From positions 4,127,501-4,191,500 of the forward strand of contig NZ_CP069354.1 in assembly GCF_016864375.1 (NCBI RefSeq): a stretch of 64,000 nucleotides of DNA, written 5' to 3'. Position numbers and translations under genes: made by a program. The stretch is from Microvirga sp. VF16. Its GTDB lineage: Bacteria; Pseudomonadota; Alphaproteobacteria; Rhizobiales; Beijerinckiaceae. Under the pieces are notes generated by a model, which saw only the letters and a list, made by a program, of their open reading frames with translations, had not been told where the DNA came from and did not search any database. The number at the start of each line of letters is the position of its first letter. The first letter of the stretch is position 1. Below, in pieces: positions 49,608 to 58,612 of the stretch.

Positions 49608-51386
49608 TCAGCTCGCCAGCGCCAGGGTTGCATCCTGCAGGAAACCTGCCCCGCCCATCACCGTATCTTCCAGTCCCTTGGCACCGACGGCGATGTTCTC
49701 GGCAAAGAAGCGGCAGAGCGCGATGCGGCCGGCATGGGCGGGATCCGCGTCGCCAGCCGCCGCTTGGGCATTCGCAGCGAGCGCCATTTCGGCCAGCGCC
49801 GCGCCACCCTGCGCCAGCGCGAAGAGCCTCAAGTATGGCGTTGCACCGGCCAGCGCCTCGCCCTGTGCATTGGACGAGACGGCCTTCAGGAGATAGCCCG
49901 TCGCGCGGTCGAGACTCTCGATGGTATCGCGCAAGCGCGGCGCGGTGGCGCCGAAGGCCGGTGTATTCTCCTTCAGGAGCCGCGCCACGGTCGCGCGCAT
50001 GGAAGCGATCTGCGCCCGCACCGTCTCGCCGCCGGAGAGCGGCAGCTTGCGCGTGACGAGATCGATCGCCTGGATGCCGTTCGTGCCCTCGTAGATCGGC
50101 GCGATGCGCGCATCGCGGAAATGCTGCGCGGCGCCGGTCTCCTCGACGAAGCCCATGCCGCCATGGACCTGCACACCGAGCGAGGCTACCTCCATGCCGA
50201 TATCGGTCGAGAAGGCTTTTGCGACCGGCGTGAGCAGGGAGGCGCGCTCATTGGCCTTTTTCCGACGCGTGGGATCCTCTTCGAGATGCGCGCGATCGAT
50301 GGCCTCTGCCGTCAAATAGCAGATCGCACGCGCGGCTGCGGTCAGCGCCTTCATGGTGAGCAGGTTTCGCTGCACGTCCGGATGCACGACGATGGGGCTC
50401 ATGCCCTCCGTCGCACCGATGGCGCGGCCCTGCTTGCGCTCTTTGGCGTAAGCAAGCGCCTGCTGGTAGGCGCGCTCGGCAATGGCTACGCCCTGCAGAC
50501 CGACAGCGAGGCGTGCGTTGTTCATCATCGTGAACATGCAGGCGAGACCGCGATTTTCCTCACCCACGAGCCAGCCGATGGCGCCGCCGTGATCGCCGAA
50601 GATCATGGTGCAGGTGGGCGAGGCATGGATGCCGAGTTTGTGTTCTATGGAATGGCAACGCACGTCGTTGCGCGTGCCATCGGGCAGAAACTTCGGCACC
50701 AGGAAGAGCGAGATGCCGCGCGTGCCGGCCGGCGCGTCCGGCAGGCGCGCGAGTACGAGGTGAACGATGTTGTCGGTCAGATCGTGCTCGCCATAAGTGA
50801 TGAAAATCTTCTGGCCCGTGATGCGATAGGTGCCGTCGCCCGAGGGTTCGGCACGCGAGCGGATCGCCGCAAGATCGGAGCCCGCCTGCGGCTCCGTCAG
50901 ATTCATCGTCGCCGTCCACTCGCCGGAAACGAGCTTTTCGAGATAGCGACTCTTGAGATCCTCCGAGCCATGCTGAACGAGCGCCTCGATGGCGCCCATG
51001 GTCAGCACGGGACCGATGCCGAAGGCCATGGAGGCGGAATTCCACATCTCGACACAGGCCGAATTGAGCAGGGTCGGCAAGCCCTGCCCGCCAAAATCCA
51101 CCGGTCCCGGCAGCGCGTTCCATCCGGCCTCGGTCCAGGCCTTGTAGGCCTGCTTCCAGCCGGGGGCAGTGGTTACTGCACCGTCCTTGAGGGTCGCGCC
51201 GCACTTGTCGCCCTCCCGATTGAGAGGCGCGATCACATCGTTGGCGAAACGGCCCGCCTCCTCCAGAATCGTCCGGCTCAGATCGGCGGAGAGATCGCCA
51301 TAGACCCCGTCGGCCACGGCCCTGTCGAGGCCTGCCACGTGCCGCATGGTAAAGACGATGTCCGGGACAGGCGCGCGGTAGGTCAT
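49608..51386 (-). CDS. Acyl-CoA dehydrogenase (long form, DmdC-like)
   Basis: A 592-aa FAD enzyme that makes trans-2-enoyl-CoA. The N-terminal ACAD domain includes TMNLTEPQAGSDLAAI, and the catalytic Glu lies in IYEGTNGIQA. The extra C-terminal domain of about 130 residues puts it with the 590-residue ACAD subgroup that also holds the methylmercaptopropionyl-CoA dehydrogenase DmdC. An ATG start at 51384-51386 follows AGGAAA. An SDR follows after four bases, and the Sua5 gene is divergent with a 120-bp gap. The real chain-length preference is unknown. Confidence 0.93.
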   Translation of the reverse strand: MTYRAPVPDIVFTMRHVAGLDRAVADGVYGDLSADLSRTILEEAGRFANDVIAPLNREGDKCGATLKDGAVTTAPGWKQAYKAWTEAGWNALPGPVDFGGQGLPTLLNSACVEMWNSASMAFGIGPVLTMGAIEALVQHGSEDLKSRYLEKLVSGEWTATMNLTEPQAGSDLAAIRSRAEPSGDGTYRITGQKIFITYGEHDLTDNIVHLVLARLPDAPAGTRGISLFLVPKFLPDGTRNDVRCHSIEHKLGIHASPTCTMIFGDHGGAIGWLVGEENRGLACMFTMMNNARLAVGLQGVAIAERAYQQALAYAKERKQGRAIGATEGMSPIVVHPDVQRNLLTMKALTAAARAICYLTAEAIDRAHLEEDPTRRKKANERASLLTPVAKAFSTDIGMEVASLGVQVHGGMGFVEETGAAQHFRDARIAPIYEGTNGIQAIDLVTRKLPLSGGETVRAQIASMRATVARLLKENTPAFGATAPRLRDTIESLDRATGYLLKAVSSNAQGEALAGATPYLRLFALAQGGAALAEMALAANAQAAAGDADPAHAGRIALCRFFAENIAVGAKGLEDTVMGGAGFLQDATLALAS

Positions 51387-51506
51387 CAAGGTTTCCTCTC
51401 AAAGGTAAGGCTTTTCATATTGACGCGTGTTCTCGCGCCGTTAAACCCGCCCGGCAAGGGCAAAGACAGACAGGCAAATGCCTTACAGGCAGAGGATAGT
51501 TTAGAC

Positions 51507-52496
51507 GTGAACGATCACGGGTCAATGCGCCAAACGGAGCGTCTGGCAGCCGATGCGGCGGGTCTTGCTCAGGCGGCGACCATCCTGCGACGCGGCGGCC
51601 TCGTGGCCTTCCCGACGGAGACGGTCTACGGGCTGGGCGCCGATGCGACCGATGCGGAAGCCGTGGCCCGGATCTACGCCGCCAAGGAGCGCCCGAGCTT
51701 CAACCCGCTGATCTCTCATCTGGACAGCTTCGAGTCCGCCAAGAGGGAGGGCGCATTCGACGAGACGGCCACGCGTCTGGCGGAGGCCTTCTGGCCCGGT
51801 CCGCTGACTCTCGTGGTACCGGTCGCTCCCACCTGCACCATCTCCGATCTCGCCCGTGCGGGCCTCGACAGCGTCGGCCTGCGAGTTCCCGCCCATCCCC
51901 TCGCCCATGCCCTTCTGGAGGCGACTGGGCGCCCCGTCGCTGCGCCCTCGGCCAACCGCTCGGGCCGCGTCAGCCCGACCGATGCGGATCATGTGCTGGG
52001 GGATCTCGATGGGCGCATCGAGGCGGTGCTCGATGGCGGTATGGCACGGGTCGGCGTCGAATCGACCATCGTTTCGTGCCTCGGCGGCACCCCGCGCCTG
52101 CTCCGGCCGGGCGGCGTGCCGCGTGAGGCCATCGAGGCGTTGATCGGCGAAAAGCTCGAGGTGGGTGTAGAGGCAGGGGCCAATCCGCTCGCGCCAGGCA
52201 TGCTGGCGTCCCATTACGCTCCGCGGGCGCAGGTGCGTTTGAACGCGACGCACATCCAGCCGGGCGAGGCTGCGCTGCTCTTCGGCGGCGAGTCCGTTCC
52301 GGGAGCGGACACGGCGCACGCCGCCCTGAACCTCAGCAAAAACGGCGACCTCGTGGAGGCCGCCGCTCATCTGTTTTCCTATCTCAGGCAGCTCGACGCC
52401 TCGGGCGCTGCCACCATCGCGGTCGGCCCCATTCCGGAGACCGGCCTGGGCGAGGCCATCAACGACCGCCTGAAGCGCGCCGCAGCGGAGCGGTGA
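51507..52496 (+). CDS. L-threonylcarbamoyladenylate synthase, Sua5 type
   Basis: A 329-aa protein that makes threonylcarbamoyl-AMP for t6A37 modification of tRNA. The YrdC domain covers about residues 10-210 (FPTETVYGLGADA near its start, SANRSGRVSPTDADHV, IVSCLGGTPRLLRPGGV) and the Sua5-specific C-terminal domain follows a linker (LAPGMLASHYAPRA). GTG 51507 has AGAGGA upstream; ATG 51525 is an alternative. Much longer open sequence upstream of the start overlaps the acyl-CoA dehydrogenase on the other strand and is not coding. It is probably essential. Confidence 0.94.
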   Translation: MNDHGSMRQTERLAADAAGLAQAATILRRGGLVAFPTETVYGLGADATDAEAVARIYAAKERPSFNPLISHLDSFESAKREGAFDETATRLAEAFWPGPLTLVVPVAPTCTISDLARAGLDSVGLRVPAHPLAHALLEATGRPVAAPSANRSGRVSPTDADHVLGDLDGRIEAVLDGGMARVGVESTIVSCLGGTPRLLRPGGVPREAIEALIGEKLEVGVEAGANPLAPGMLASHYAPRAQVRLNATHIQPGEAALLFGGESVPGADTAHAALNLSKNGDLVEAAAHLFSYLRQLDASGAATIAVGPIPETGLGEAINDRLKRAAAER

Positions 52497-52526
52497 TCCG
52501 CTCCGAGGGAATCATCGAACCGCAAC

Positions 52527-52637
52527 GCGTCATCACCGGCCTTGTGCCGGTGATCCCGATTGGTTGACGCGCCGTGCCTCACAGCTCGAGATGGCCGGGA
52601 CTGATCCCCGGATCAAGTCCGGGGACGGCCATGACGT
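52527..52637. repeat. Bipartite dispersed hairpin repeat, copy 3
   Basis: GTCATCACCGGCCTTGTGCC-GGTGAT (from 52529) followed by GGCCGGGACTGATCCCCGGATC...GTCCGGGGACGGCCATGACG (about 52592-52636). The second half is nested: CCGGGA and CCCCGGATC arms add an inner hairpin not present in copy 4. It fills the gap between the convergent sua5 and wrbA genes. Confidence 0.75.
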
Positions 52638-52646
52638 GAGAGTTTG

Positions 52647-53249
52647 TTACTTCGCGGCGAGCTTGGCCGCGATCTGGGCCACGTGCTTGCCCTGGAAGCG
52701 GGCGCCGTCGAGATCGATCTCGCTCGGCTGGCGCGAGCCGTCGCCGGCGGCGATGGTCGAGGCGCCGTAGGGCGAGCCACCGCGGATCTGGTCCACGCCC
52801 ATCTGACCCTGGAACGAGTAAGGCAGGCCGACGACCACCATGCCATGGTGCAGCAGCACCGGCAGCGTGGTGAGGATGGTGGCTTCCTGGCCGCCGTGCT
52901 GGGTGGCGGTGGAGGTGAAGACCGAGCCGACCTTGCCGATGAGCTTGCCCTGCGCCCACAGACCGCCGGTCTGGTCGAGGAAGTTCTTCATCTGCGCCGT
53001 CATGGTGCCGTAGCGGGTCGGCGTGCCGAAAATGATGGCGTCGTATTCGGGCAGCTCCTCGACAGTGGCGATGGGCGCCTTCTGGTCGGTCTTGTAATGG
53101 GCAGCCTGCGCGATCTCGGCCGGCACGAGCTCCGGCACGCGCTTCACCACGACCTCGGCCCCGGCCTCGCGGGCACCTTCGGCGGCGGCATAGGCCATCT
53201 GCTCGATGTGCCCCCAGGACGAATAATACAGAACCAGAACCTTGGTCAT
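52647..53249 (-). CDS. wrbA: NAD(P)H:quinone oxidoreductase, WrbA type
   Basis: A 200-aa flavodoxin-like FMN enzyme that reduces quinones by two electrons. YYSSWGHIEQMAYAAAEGAR is the FMN phosphate loop, FGTPTRYGTMTAQMKNFLDQ and STATQHGGQEATILT are WrbA signature blocks. The ATG at 53247-53249 begins MTKVLVLYYSS. It is divergent from a LysR regulator with a 163-bp gap, so the regulator probably controls it, for example in response to quinones or oxidants (inference). Confidence 0.95.
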   Translation of the reverse strand: MTKVLVLYYSSWGHIEQMAYAAAEGAREAGAEVVVKRVPELVPAEIAQAAHYKTDQKAPIATVEELPEYDAIIFGTPTRYGTMTAQMKNFLDQTGGLWAQGKLIGKVGSVFTSTATQHGGQEATILTTLPVLLHHGMVVVGLPYSFQGQMGVDQIRGGSPYGASTIAAGDGSRQPSEIDLDGARFQGKHVAQIAAKLAAK

Positions 53250-53412
53250 GTGATCTCCAGTGCGTTGGAATGCAGAACGACCCGTCTCCGACTCCCGTTG
53301 CGTGGACCGGAAGAGCATCGCCTGCCGTTGTTTGACGCCGTGGAAGATAACCTTTCCTCGCTGCAAAACCAGTGTTAGATATGCAGGGTCTCTCTTGCGT
53401 GAATGCATAAAG

Positions 53413-54360
53413 ATGGCCAAGCAGCAGCATCTCGACTGGGACGATTTCAGGCTCGTGAAGATCATCGCCGAGGCCAGCGGCCTTGCCGGCGCGGCTGAAA
53501 AGCTTGGGGTGAACCACTCGACAGTCTTTCGCAGACTAGGCCAGATGGAGGACAATCTCGGGGTCAAGCTCTTCGAGCGTCACCGAACCGGCTATGTCCT
53601 CACGCCCGCCGGGGAAGAGATGTCGGCACTCGCCGAGCAGATGGACGAGAATGTCACCGCCTTCACGCGCAAACTCGCAGGCCAAGCCGTGGCCCCGACC
53701 GGAGAGCTGCGGGTCACGACCAATGACACGCTGCTTGTCCACCTTCTGACCCCGATCTTCGCCCGCTTCATCACGGCCTGTCCCGAGATGCGGCTCGATG
53801 TGGTGCTCGCCAACCAGGCGCTGAACCTGTCGAAGCGCGACGCGGACGTGGCGATCCGCGCCACCGACGATCCGCCGGAGACCCTTGTCGGACGCCGCGT
53901 GGCGACGATTGCCTGGGCTATCTATGGCCGGGTGGCGGATTTTCCCGATGTCAGAGGCCCGGACGATGTCAGCCTCGCCGATCTGTTCGACCGTCACTGG
54001 GTCGCGCTCGGCGACAATCTGGCGACGATGAAGGTCGCTCGCTTCGTGCGCGAGCACGTGACGCCGGAGAACATCGTCTACAAGGTCAACACGGTGCTCG
54101 GCCTCTCCGAAGCGGTCCAGGCCGGAACCGGCATCGGCCCCCTGCCCTGTTTCATCGCGGATTCGAATCCCGATCTCGTCCGTCTGTCGGACATCAATGG
54201 CGATTTCTCTGCGGGCCTGTGGCTGCTGACCCATCCGGACCTGCGCCAATCCGCGCGTGTGCGCGCCTTCATGGATTTCATGGCCACCGAGATCGCCAAG
54301 CAGAAGAAATGGATCGAGGGCGCCGGGAGAAAAGTTCCGAGCCCTGCTCCGGCGGCTTAG
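53413..54360 (+). CDS. LysR family transcriptional regulator
   Basis: A 315-aa LysR protein. The N-terminal HTH reads FRLVKIIAEASGLAGAAEKL followed by GVNHSTVFRRLGQMEDNLGVKLFER, and the effector domain covers about residues 95-300. The RRLGQMEDNLGVKLFER form is typical of LysR. It is divergent from wrbA, the usual arrangement for LysR and its target. A basic Pro/Ala tail ends the protein. The effector cannot be named from sequence. Confidence 0.93.
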   Translation: MAKQQHLDWDDFRLVKIIAEASGLAGAAEKLGVNHSTVFRRLGQMEDNLGVKLFERHRTGYVLTPAGEEMSALAEQMDENVTAFTRKLAGQAVAPTGELRVTTNDTLLVHLLTPIFARFITACPEMRLDVVLANQALNLSKRDADVAIRATDDPPETLVGRRVATIAWAIYGRVADFPDVRGPDDVSLADLFDRHWVALGDNLATMKVARFVREHVTPENIVYKVNTVLGLSEAVQAGTGIGPLPCFIADSNPDLVRLSDINGDFSAGLWLLTHPDLRQSARVRAFMDFMATEIAKQKKWIEGAGRKVPSPAPAA

Positions 54361-54382
54361 TTTTTGATCAGGAAACTCTCCA

Positions 54383-54472
54383 CGTCATCACCGGCCTCGT
54401 GCCGGTGATTCCGATTTGAGAGGCACAGTGCTCTTCGAATTGGGATGGCCGGGACAAGCCCGGCCATGGCGT
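54383..54472. repeat. Bipartite dispersed hairpin repeat, copy 4
   Basis: GTCATCACCGGCCTCGTGCC-GGTGAT (from 54384) then GATGGCCGGGACAAGCCCGGCCATGGC (about 54444-54470), with about 35 bases between. The design is the same as at 8504, 34798 and 52527. It lies between convergent lysR-type and acuI genes. Confidence 0.75.
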
Positions 54473-54481
54473 GAAGAGTTG

Positions 54482-55471
54482 TCAGTGCGCGATCTCCACC
54501 ACCACGCGCCCCTTGATCTTGCCCTCGACGATCTTCTTGCCGGCCTCCAAGACCTGATCGAGAGGGATCGTCGAGGTCATGGCGGCGAGCTTGTCGTGGT
54601 CGAGTTCGTGGGCGATCCGGTTCCAGGCTTCGATCCGCAATGCCTTGGGAGCCATCACGGAATCGACGCCGAGCAGCGCCACGTTGCGCAGGATGAAGGG
54701 TGCGACCGTCGTCGGCAGATCCATCCCGCCTGCAAGCCCGCAGGCGGCAATCGCGCCGCCGTATTTCGTCATGGACAGCACGTTGGCCAGCGTCGTGGAG
54801 CCGACCGTATCGACACCTACCGCCCAGCGCTCCTTGGCAAGTGGCCGTGCCGGGCCGGTGAGTTCGCTGCGGTCGAGGATCTCGGCGGCTCCGAGGCCTT
54901 TCAGGTAATCGACTTCCTCGGGCCGTCCGGTCGAGGCGATCACATGCCAGCCGGCCTTGGCGAGCAGCGCCACGGCCACCGAGCCGACGCCGCCGACCGC
55001 ACCTGTGACGATGGCGGGGCCACGATCCGGGCGTAGGCCATGACGCTCCAGCGCCTTCAGACAGAGCATCGCCGTATAGCCCGCCGTGCCGATGGCCATG
55101 GCCTGAAGCGGCGACAGGCCTTGCGGCAGCGGGATCAGCCAGTCGCCCTTCACCCGCACCTTCTCCGCATAGGCTCCGAGATGGGTCTCGCCCAAGCCCC
55201 AGCCATTGAGCACCACCGCATCGCCGGGCTTGAAATCGGGATTCAAGGAGGCTTCCACGGTGCCGACGAGATCGACGCCGGGAATCATCGGAAAGCGGCG
55301 CACCACCGGCGCCTTGCCGGTGATCGCGAGACCATCCTTGTAGTTCAGCGTCGAATGCGACACGCGTACAGTGACGTCGCCGTCCATGAGATCCGCCTCA
55401 TTGAACGCGCGAATCTCGACATTCTGACCTGCTTCACTCTTGTCGATGACGACAGCTTTGAACGTGCTCAT
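54482..55471 (-). CDS. acuI: Acrylyl-CoA reductase (NADPH), AcuI/YhdH type
   Basis: A 329-aa zinc-free medium-chain dehydrogenase. The N-terminal MSTFKAVVIDKSEAGQNVEI, LNYKDGLAITGKAPVVRRFP, IPGVDLVGTV and the Rossmann segment TGAVGGVGSVAVALLAKAG are characteristic of the AcuI/YhdH branch. AcuI reduces toxic acryloyl-CoA to propionyl-CoA, in DMSP breakdown and also as a housekeeping detoxification. ATG 55469-55471 was chosen; six earlier codons are not conserved. An MFS transporter gene lies upstream on the same strand, 85 bp away. No DMSP lyase is visible here. Confidence 0.92.
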   Translation of the reverse strand: MSTFKAVVIDKSEAGQNVEIRAFNEADLMDGDVTVRVSHSTLNYKDGLAITGKAPVVRRFPMIPGVDLVGTVEASLNPDFKPGDAVVLNGWGLGETHLGAYAEKVRVKGDWLIPLPQGLSPLQAMAIGTAGYTAMLCLKALERHGLRPDRGPAIVTGAVGGVGSVAVALLAKAGWHVIASTGRPEEVDYLKGLGAAEILDRSELTGPARPLAKERWAVGVDTVGSTTLANVLSMTKYGGAIAACGLAGGMDLPTTVAPFILRNVALLGVDSVMAPKALRIEAWNRIAHELDHDKLAAMTSTIPLDQVLEAGKKIVEGKIKGRVVVEIAH

Positions 55472-55556
55472 GCCGATTCCTCCCCGCACCCATTTGTGGT
55501 GCGGCAGAGGATCAGAGCAAGCAGGAAGGCCTTAGCCCTTCGCAGCAGAACAAAAC

Positions 55557-56792
55557 TTACTCGGCAGGCTGCAGCCCCGGCTCGCGCTGCACCGGCCGCT
55601 CCTTGATCGGCAGATTGATCAGGGCGGAGGCGAGGCCCAGTACGACGGAGAGCCACCAGACCGCGCTGTAATTGCCGTTGATCTCGTAGAGCAGACCACC
55701 GAGCCACACGCCGAGGAAGCCGCCGACCTGATGCGAGAAGAAGGCGAAGCCGTAGAGCATGGCCATGTAGCGGGTGCCGAACATCAGCATCACGAGGGAG
55801 GATGTGGGCGGCACGGTGGAGAGCCACAGAAGGCCGATGGAGATGCCGAACAGGATCGAAGTCACGGGCGTCGCCGGGACCAGGATGAAGGCGGCAATCG
55901 CCACCGAGCGACCGAGATAGATCCAGGCGAGCAGCCAGCGCTTCGACATGCGGGTGGAGAGCCAGCCCGAACCCAGCGACCCGACCGCATTGGCAAGGCC
56001 AATGACCGCGAGGGTCCATCCGCCGACGGCGGCCGAGAGCCCCGCATCCTTGAGATAGGCCGGAAGGTGCACGGTGATGAAAGCGAGCTGGAAGCCGCAG
56101 GTGAAGAAGCCAAGCACGAGCAGCACATAGGAGCGGTGCTGGAACGCCTCGGTCAGGGCCTGACGAATCGATTGACTCGGCACGGACGCTCCGGCCTGGG
56201 CGGCGTCGGTCGGCCGTGTGGCAAGCGCGAGAGCAAGCGGCATGACGAGGAGCACGCTCGCGGCGAAGACCAGCAGGGCCTGATGCCAGCCGAAGGAATC
56301 GATCAGCACGTTGCCGATGGGCGGGAACAAGAACTGACCGAAGGAGCCTGCCGCCGTGCCGGCGCCGAAGGCCATGGGGCGCCACTTCTCCGGCAGCAGC
56401 TTGCCGAAGGCGCCGAGCACCAGATTGAACGAGCAGCCGGAGAGACCGAAGCCGATGAGCACACCGGCGCCGATATGCAGCATCCCGGGCGTGGTCGCAT
56501 AGGCCATCACGACGAGGCCGAGGGCATAGAGCAGCGCGCCGGTGCAGAGCACCCGGAAGGCCCCGAACCGATCCGCCACGGCGCCCGCGAAAGGCTGGCC
56601 CAAGCCCCAGAGCAGGTTCTGAATCGCGATGGCAAAGCCGAAGGTATCCCGCCCCCAGCCATATTCCGTGATCATGGGCAGCTGGAACAGCCCGGAGGAC
56701 GCTCGCGGCCCGAAGGTGATCAGGGCGATCAGGCAGCCGCAGACGACAATGAGTTCCGGCGAAACACGGGATCGAGCGGGAGAAGTAGACAT
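55557..56792 (-). CDS. Major facilitator superfamily transporter
   Basis: A 411-aa inner-membrane carrier with twelve predicted helices in two bundles and a central loop around residues 195-215. The loop after helix 2 reads GAVADRFGAFRVL, the MFS A-motif (G-x3-D-R-x-G). The product resembles MFS members of the nitrate/oxalate-formate-like and drug-transport groups, so the substrate is not assigned. ATG 56790-56792 is preferred to TTG 56798. It is the gene upstream of acuI on the same strand, which suggests but does not prove a shared carboxylate substrate. Confidence 0.88.
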   Translation of the reverse strand: MSTSPARSRVSPELIVVCGCLIALITFGPRASSGLFQLPMITEYGWGRDTFGFAIAIQNLLWGLGQPFAGAVADRFGAFRVLCTGALLYALGLVVMAYATTPGMLHIGAGVLIGFGLSGCSFNLVLGAFGKLLPEKWRPMAFGAGTAAGSFGQFLFPPIGNVLIDSFGWHQALLVFAASVLLVMPLALALATRPTDAAQAGASVPSQSIRQALTEAFQHRSYVLLVLGFFTCGFQLAFITVHLPAYLKDAGLSAAVGGWTLAVIGLANAVGSLGSGWLSTRMSKRWLLAWIYLGRSVAIAAFILVPATPVTSILFGISIGLLWLSTVPPTSSLVMLMFGTRYMAMLYGFAFFSHQVGGFLGVWLGGLLYEINGNYSAVWWLSVVLGLASALINLPIKERPVQREPGLQPAE

Positions 56793-56942
56793 GCTCAAGG
56801 GCCCTCAAGGGGAAACAAGGGCGCGCAGACTAACCTAAGTCCACCATCAGCAACATTGAAAGTTTGTAGCCTTTGGTATGACGCTTTGTGATGGGTGCGG
56901 GTGCTCTCGCACCATCGTTTCTCTTACAAGGATTGCTTGTCG

Positions 56943-58391
56943 CTAGATCACGAAGAAGTCGTTCGAGGTTATCTTGAGGTTCTTCGGCAGCATGGCGATT
57001 TTCACCTGCGCGGCTGCGCCACTGCCGTCCGGATCGTAAGAGAGCACGCCCTTCTTGCTGTCGTAGACGATCCGATCCTCTCGGTCCTGCGCCTTCGACG
57101 CTTGAACGAACATGTCGGCCTTGAAGGTCTTCCGCCCGGACGAGCCGTCGGAGCCCAGTTCAGTAAAGATATTGTTCTCGAGCCGGATCGAATCGTCAGT
57201 CGAGTTGAAGTCGTAGATCCGGTCGACATTCGTACGCTTGCCGATCGTGGAGTCGAAGACGAAGATATCCCGCCCCGCGCCGCCATAGAGCTTGTCGTTG
57301 CCTGCACCTCCGCGAAGGATGTCATTGCCGGCATGTCCGAGGAGCCTGTCGGCGCCGCCATCGCCGCTCAGCACATTCGCGGCGGAATTGCCCTGAAGCT
57401 TGTCGGCACGGCGTCCGCCGATGGCATTCTCGATCACAACGCCGTTCGCAATCGTATAGCCGCCGGCAACGCCTTTCTCCCGCGAGATGAAGCCGCCCGC
57501 ATGAGGATCGTCCGACCGCAGGGTCGCGGCACGAAGATCGATAGTGACCCCAGCGGACGCCCACACTGCGGTGATCGTATCCTGCCCGCCCGCATCCCAG
57601 AGGCAAGACCATCCTCGTAGGTCGACGTTCAGGTTCCAAGTCGGCAACGTATAGACATCGCTCCCCTGGCCCGTTTTCAAGTTCTTTCCATAGAGCGCCT
57701 GCAACGCGGCGATATCGAAGGCTCCCAGTCCGGCCTGATTGCCATAGATCAGGTCGTATCCTGCCTCATCCCATCCGGTGTTGTAGGACATGATCGTCCA
57801 GATACCCTGGTTCAAACCGTATGCCCCGGTTGAAAAGGGATCCTCGACACCCGGAAAAGTCGTTGCGTCCTCACGTGCCCCACCATCGTGCGGATGGGCC
57901 AGGCCCACGCCATGGCCCAACTCGTGCAGTATGGTGTAGAGACCGTCGCCGCCAAAATACAGGCTGCCCCACGAGGGAGTTTCAGGGTTGAAGTATCCCC
58001 AGATCTGGTCGTTGAACGGGACTTCGTGGATGCCGAGGACGTTATTGTCCAAAGTGCTCTTCCACCAGACCATATCCGCCTCCACGGCGGACCTGGCGCG
58101 CTCGAATTTCAGCCCGCAGACGCTCTCGTAAACCCGGGTCGCATAATCGAAGACGTACTTCTCCAGGTCGCTCCAATTCTGAACTGATGCGCCTCTCGTC
58201 AGAATTTCGCTGGGGCCGTGAACGGCGCCGGCGACAGCAAAATCCTCGCTTTGGCCGAACCAGACTTTGATCGGCCTGCCCGCGACATCCCAGGCCATGC
58301 CTCCCCAAACGAGGGAATCCACAAAGCCATTGCCATAGCCGGAGCCCGGAACTGAACCTCGGATACTCGCCACAATCCCCTCACCCAACAC
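56943..58391 (-). CDS. Serralysin-type RTX metalloprotease (peptidase M10)
   Basis: A 482-aa secreted zinc protease. The zinc site is HELGHGVGLAH with His156, Glu157, His160 and His166, followed by a Met-turn at Met201 (TIMSYN). RTX calcium-binding repeats lie at about 341-376 (GDGGADRLLGHAGNDILRGG...) and the C-terminal segment (about 380-482) ends in the hydrophobic tail SNDFFVI that T1SS clients share. There is no Sec signal peptide. The start is GTG 58389-58391. It is the last gene of the secretion locus; between it and the HlyD gene is a dispersed repeat. Serralysins degrade host or environmental proteins. I see no inhibitor gene next to it. Confidence 0.93.
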   Translation of the reverse strand: MLGEGIVASIRGSVPGSGYGNGFVDSLVWGGMAWDVAGRPIKVWFGQSEDFAVAGAVHGPSEILTRGASVQNWSDLEKYVFDYATRVYESVCGLKFERARSAVEADMVWWKSTLDNNVLGIHEVPFNDQIWGYFNPETPSWGSLYFGGDGLYTILHELGHGVGLAHPHDGGAREDATTFPGVEDPFSTGAYGLNQGIWTIMSYNTGWDEAGYDLIYGNQAGLGAFDIAALQALYGKNLKTGQGSDVYTLPTWNLNVDLRGWSCLWDAGGQDTITAVWASAGVTIDLRAATLRSDDPHAGGFISREKGVAGGYTIANGVVIENAIGGRRADKLQGNSAANVLSGDGGADRLLGHAGNDILRGGAGNDKLYGGAGRDIFVFDSTIGKRTNVDRIYDFNSTDDSIRLENNIFTELGSDGSSGRKTFKADMFVQASKAQDREDRIVYDSKKGVLSYDPDGSGAAAQVKIAMLPKNLKITSNDFFVI

Positions 58392-58612
58392 GCCGCGCCA
58401 AGATGTTGCCGTACTATATTACACGCTTCAAGTATCTCAGCGCACATGCAGACATTGAAACGAGGTCCTCACAGTATCCAAGATAATCCCACTACCAACG
58501 CATCGTGCGGAATCAAAGAACCGCACCAAACGATGCGCCAATCAAGGGATTGAGCATTGGACATGGAGGCGCAAGGCATCTTCCTCGACGATTCACCGTC
58601 GATAGATAGCCG
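58392..58612. repeat. Double-hairpin dispersed repeat, copy 3, in the HlyD-protease gap
   Basis: Most of this 221-base gap is non-coding. At 58498-58561 it holds CGCATCGTGCGG...CGATGCGCC with an AGGGATTGAGCATTGGA tail, related to the elements at 17509 and 24197. The AT-richer stretch at 58400-58440 next to the protease start could hold its own promoter. Confidence 0.7.

Noticed and set aside
49461..51506. Long open extension upstream of the sua5 gene in the same frame
   Set aside because: It is antisense to the acyl-CoA dehydrogenase and the SDR, and Sua5 homology starts only after GTG 51507.
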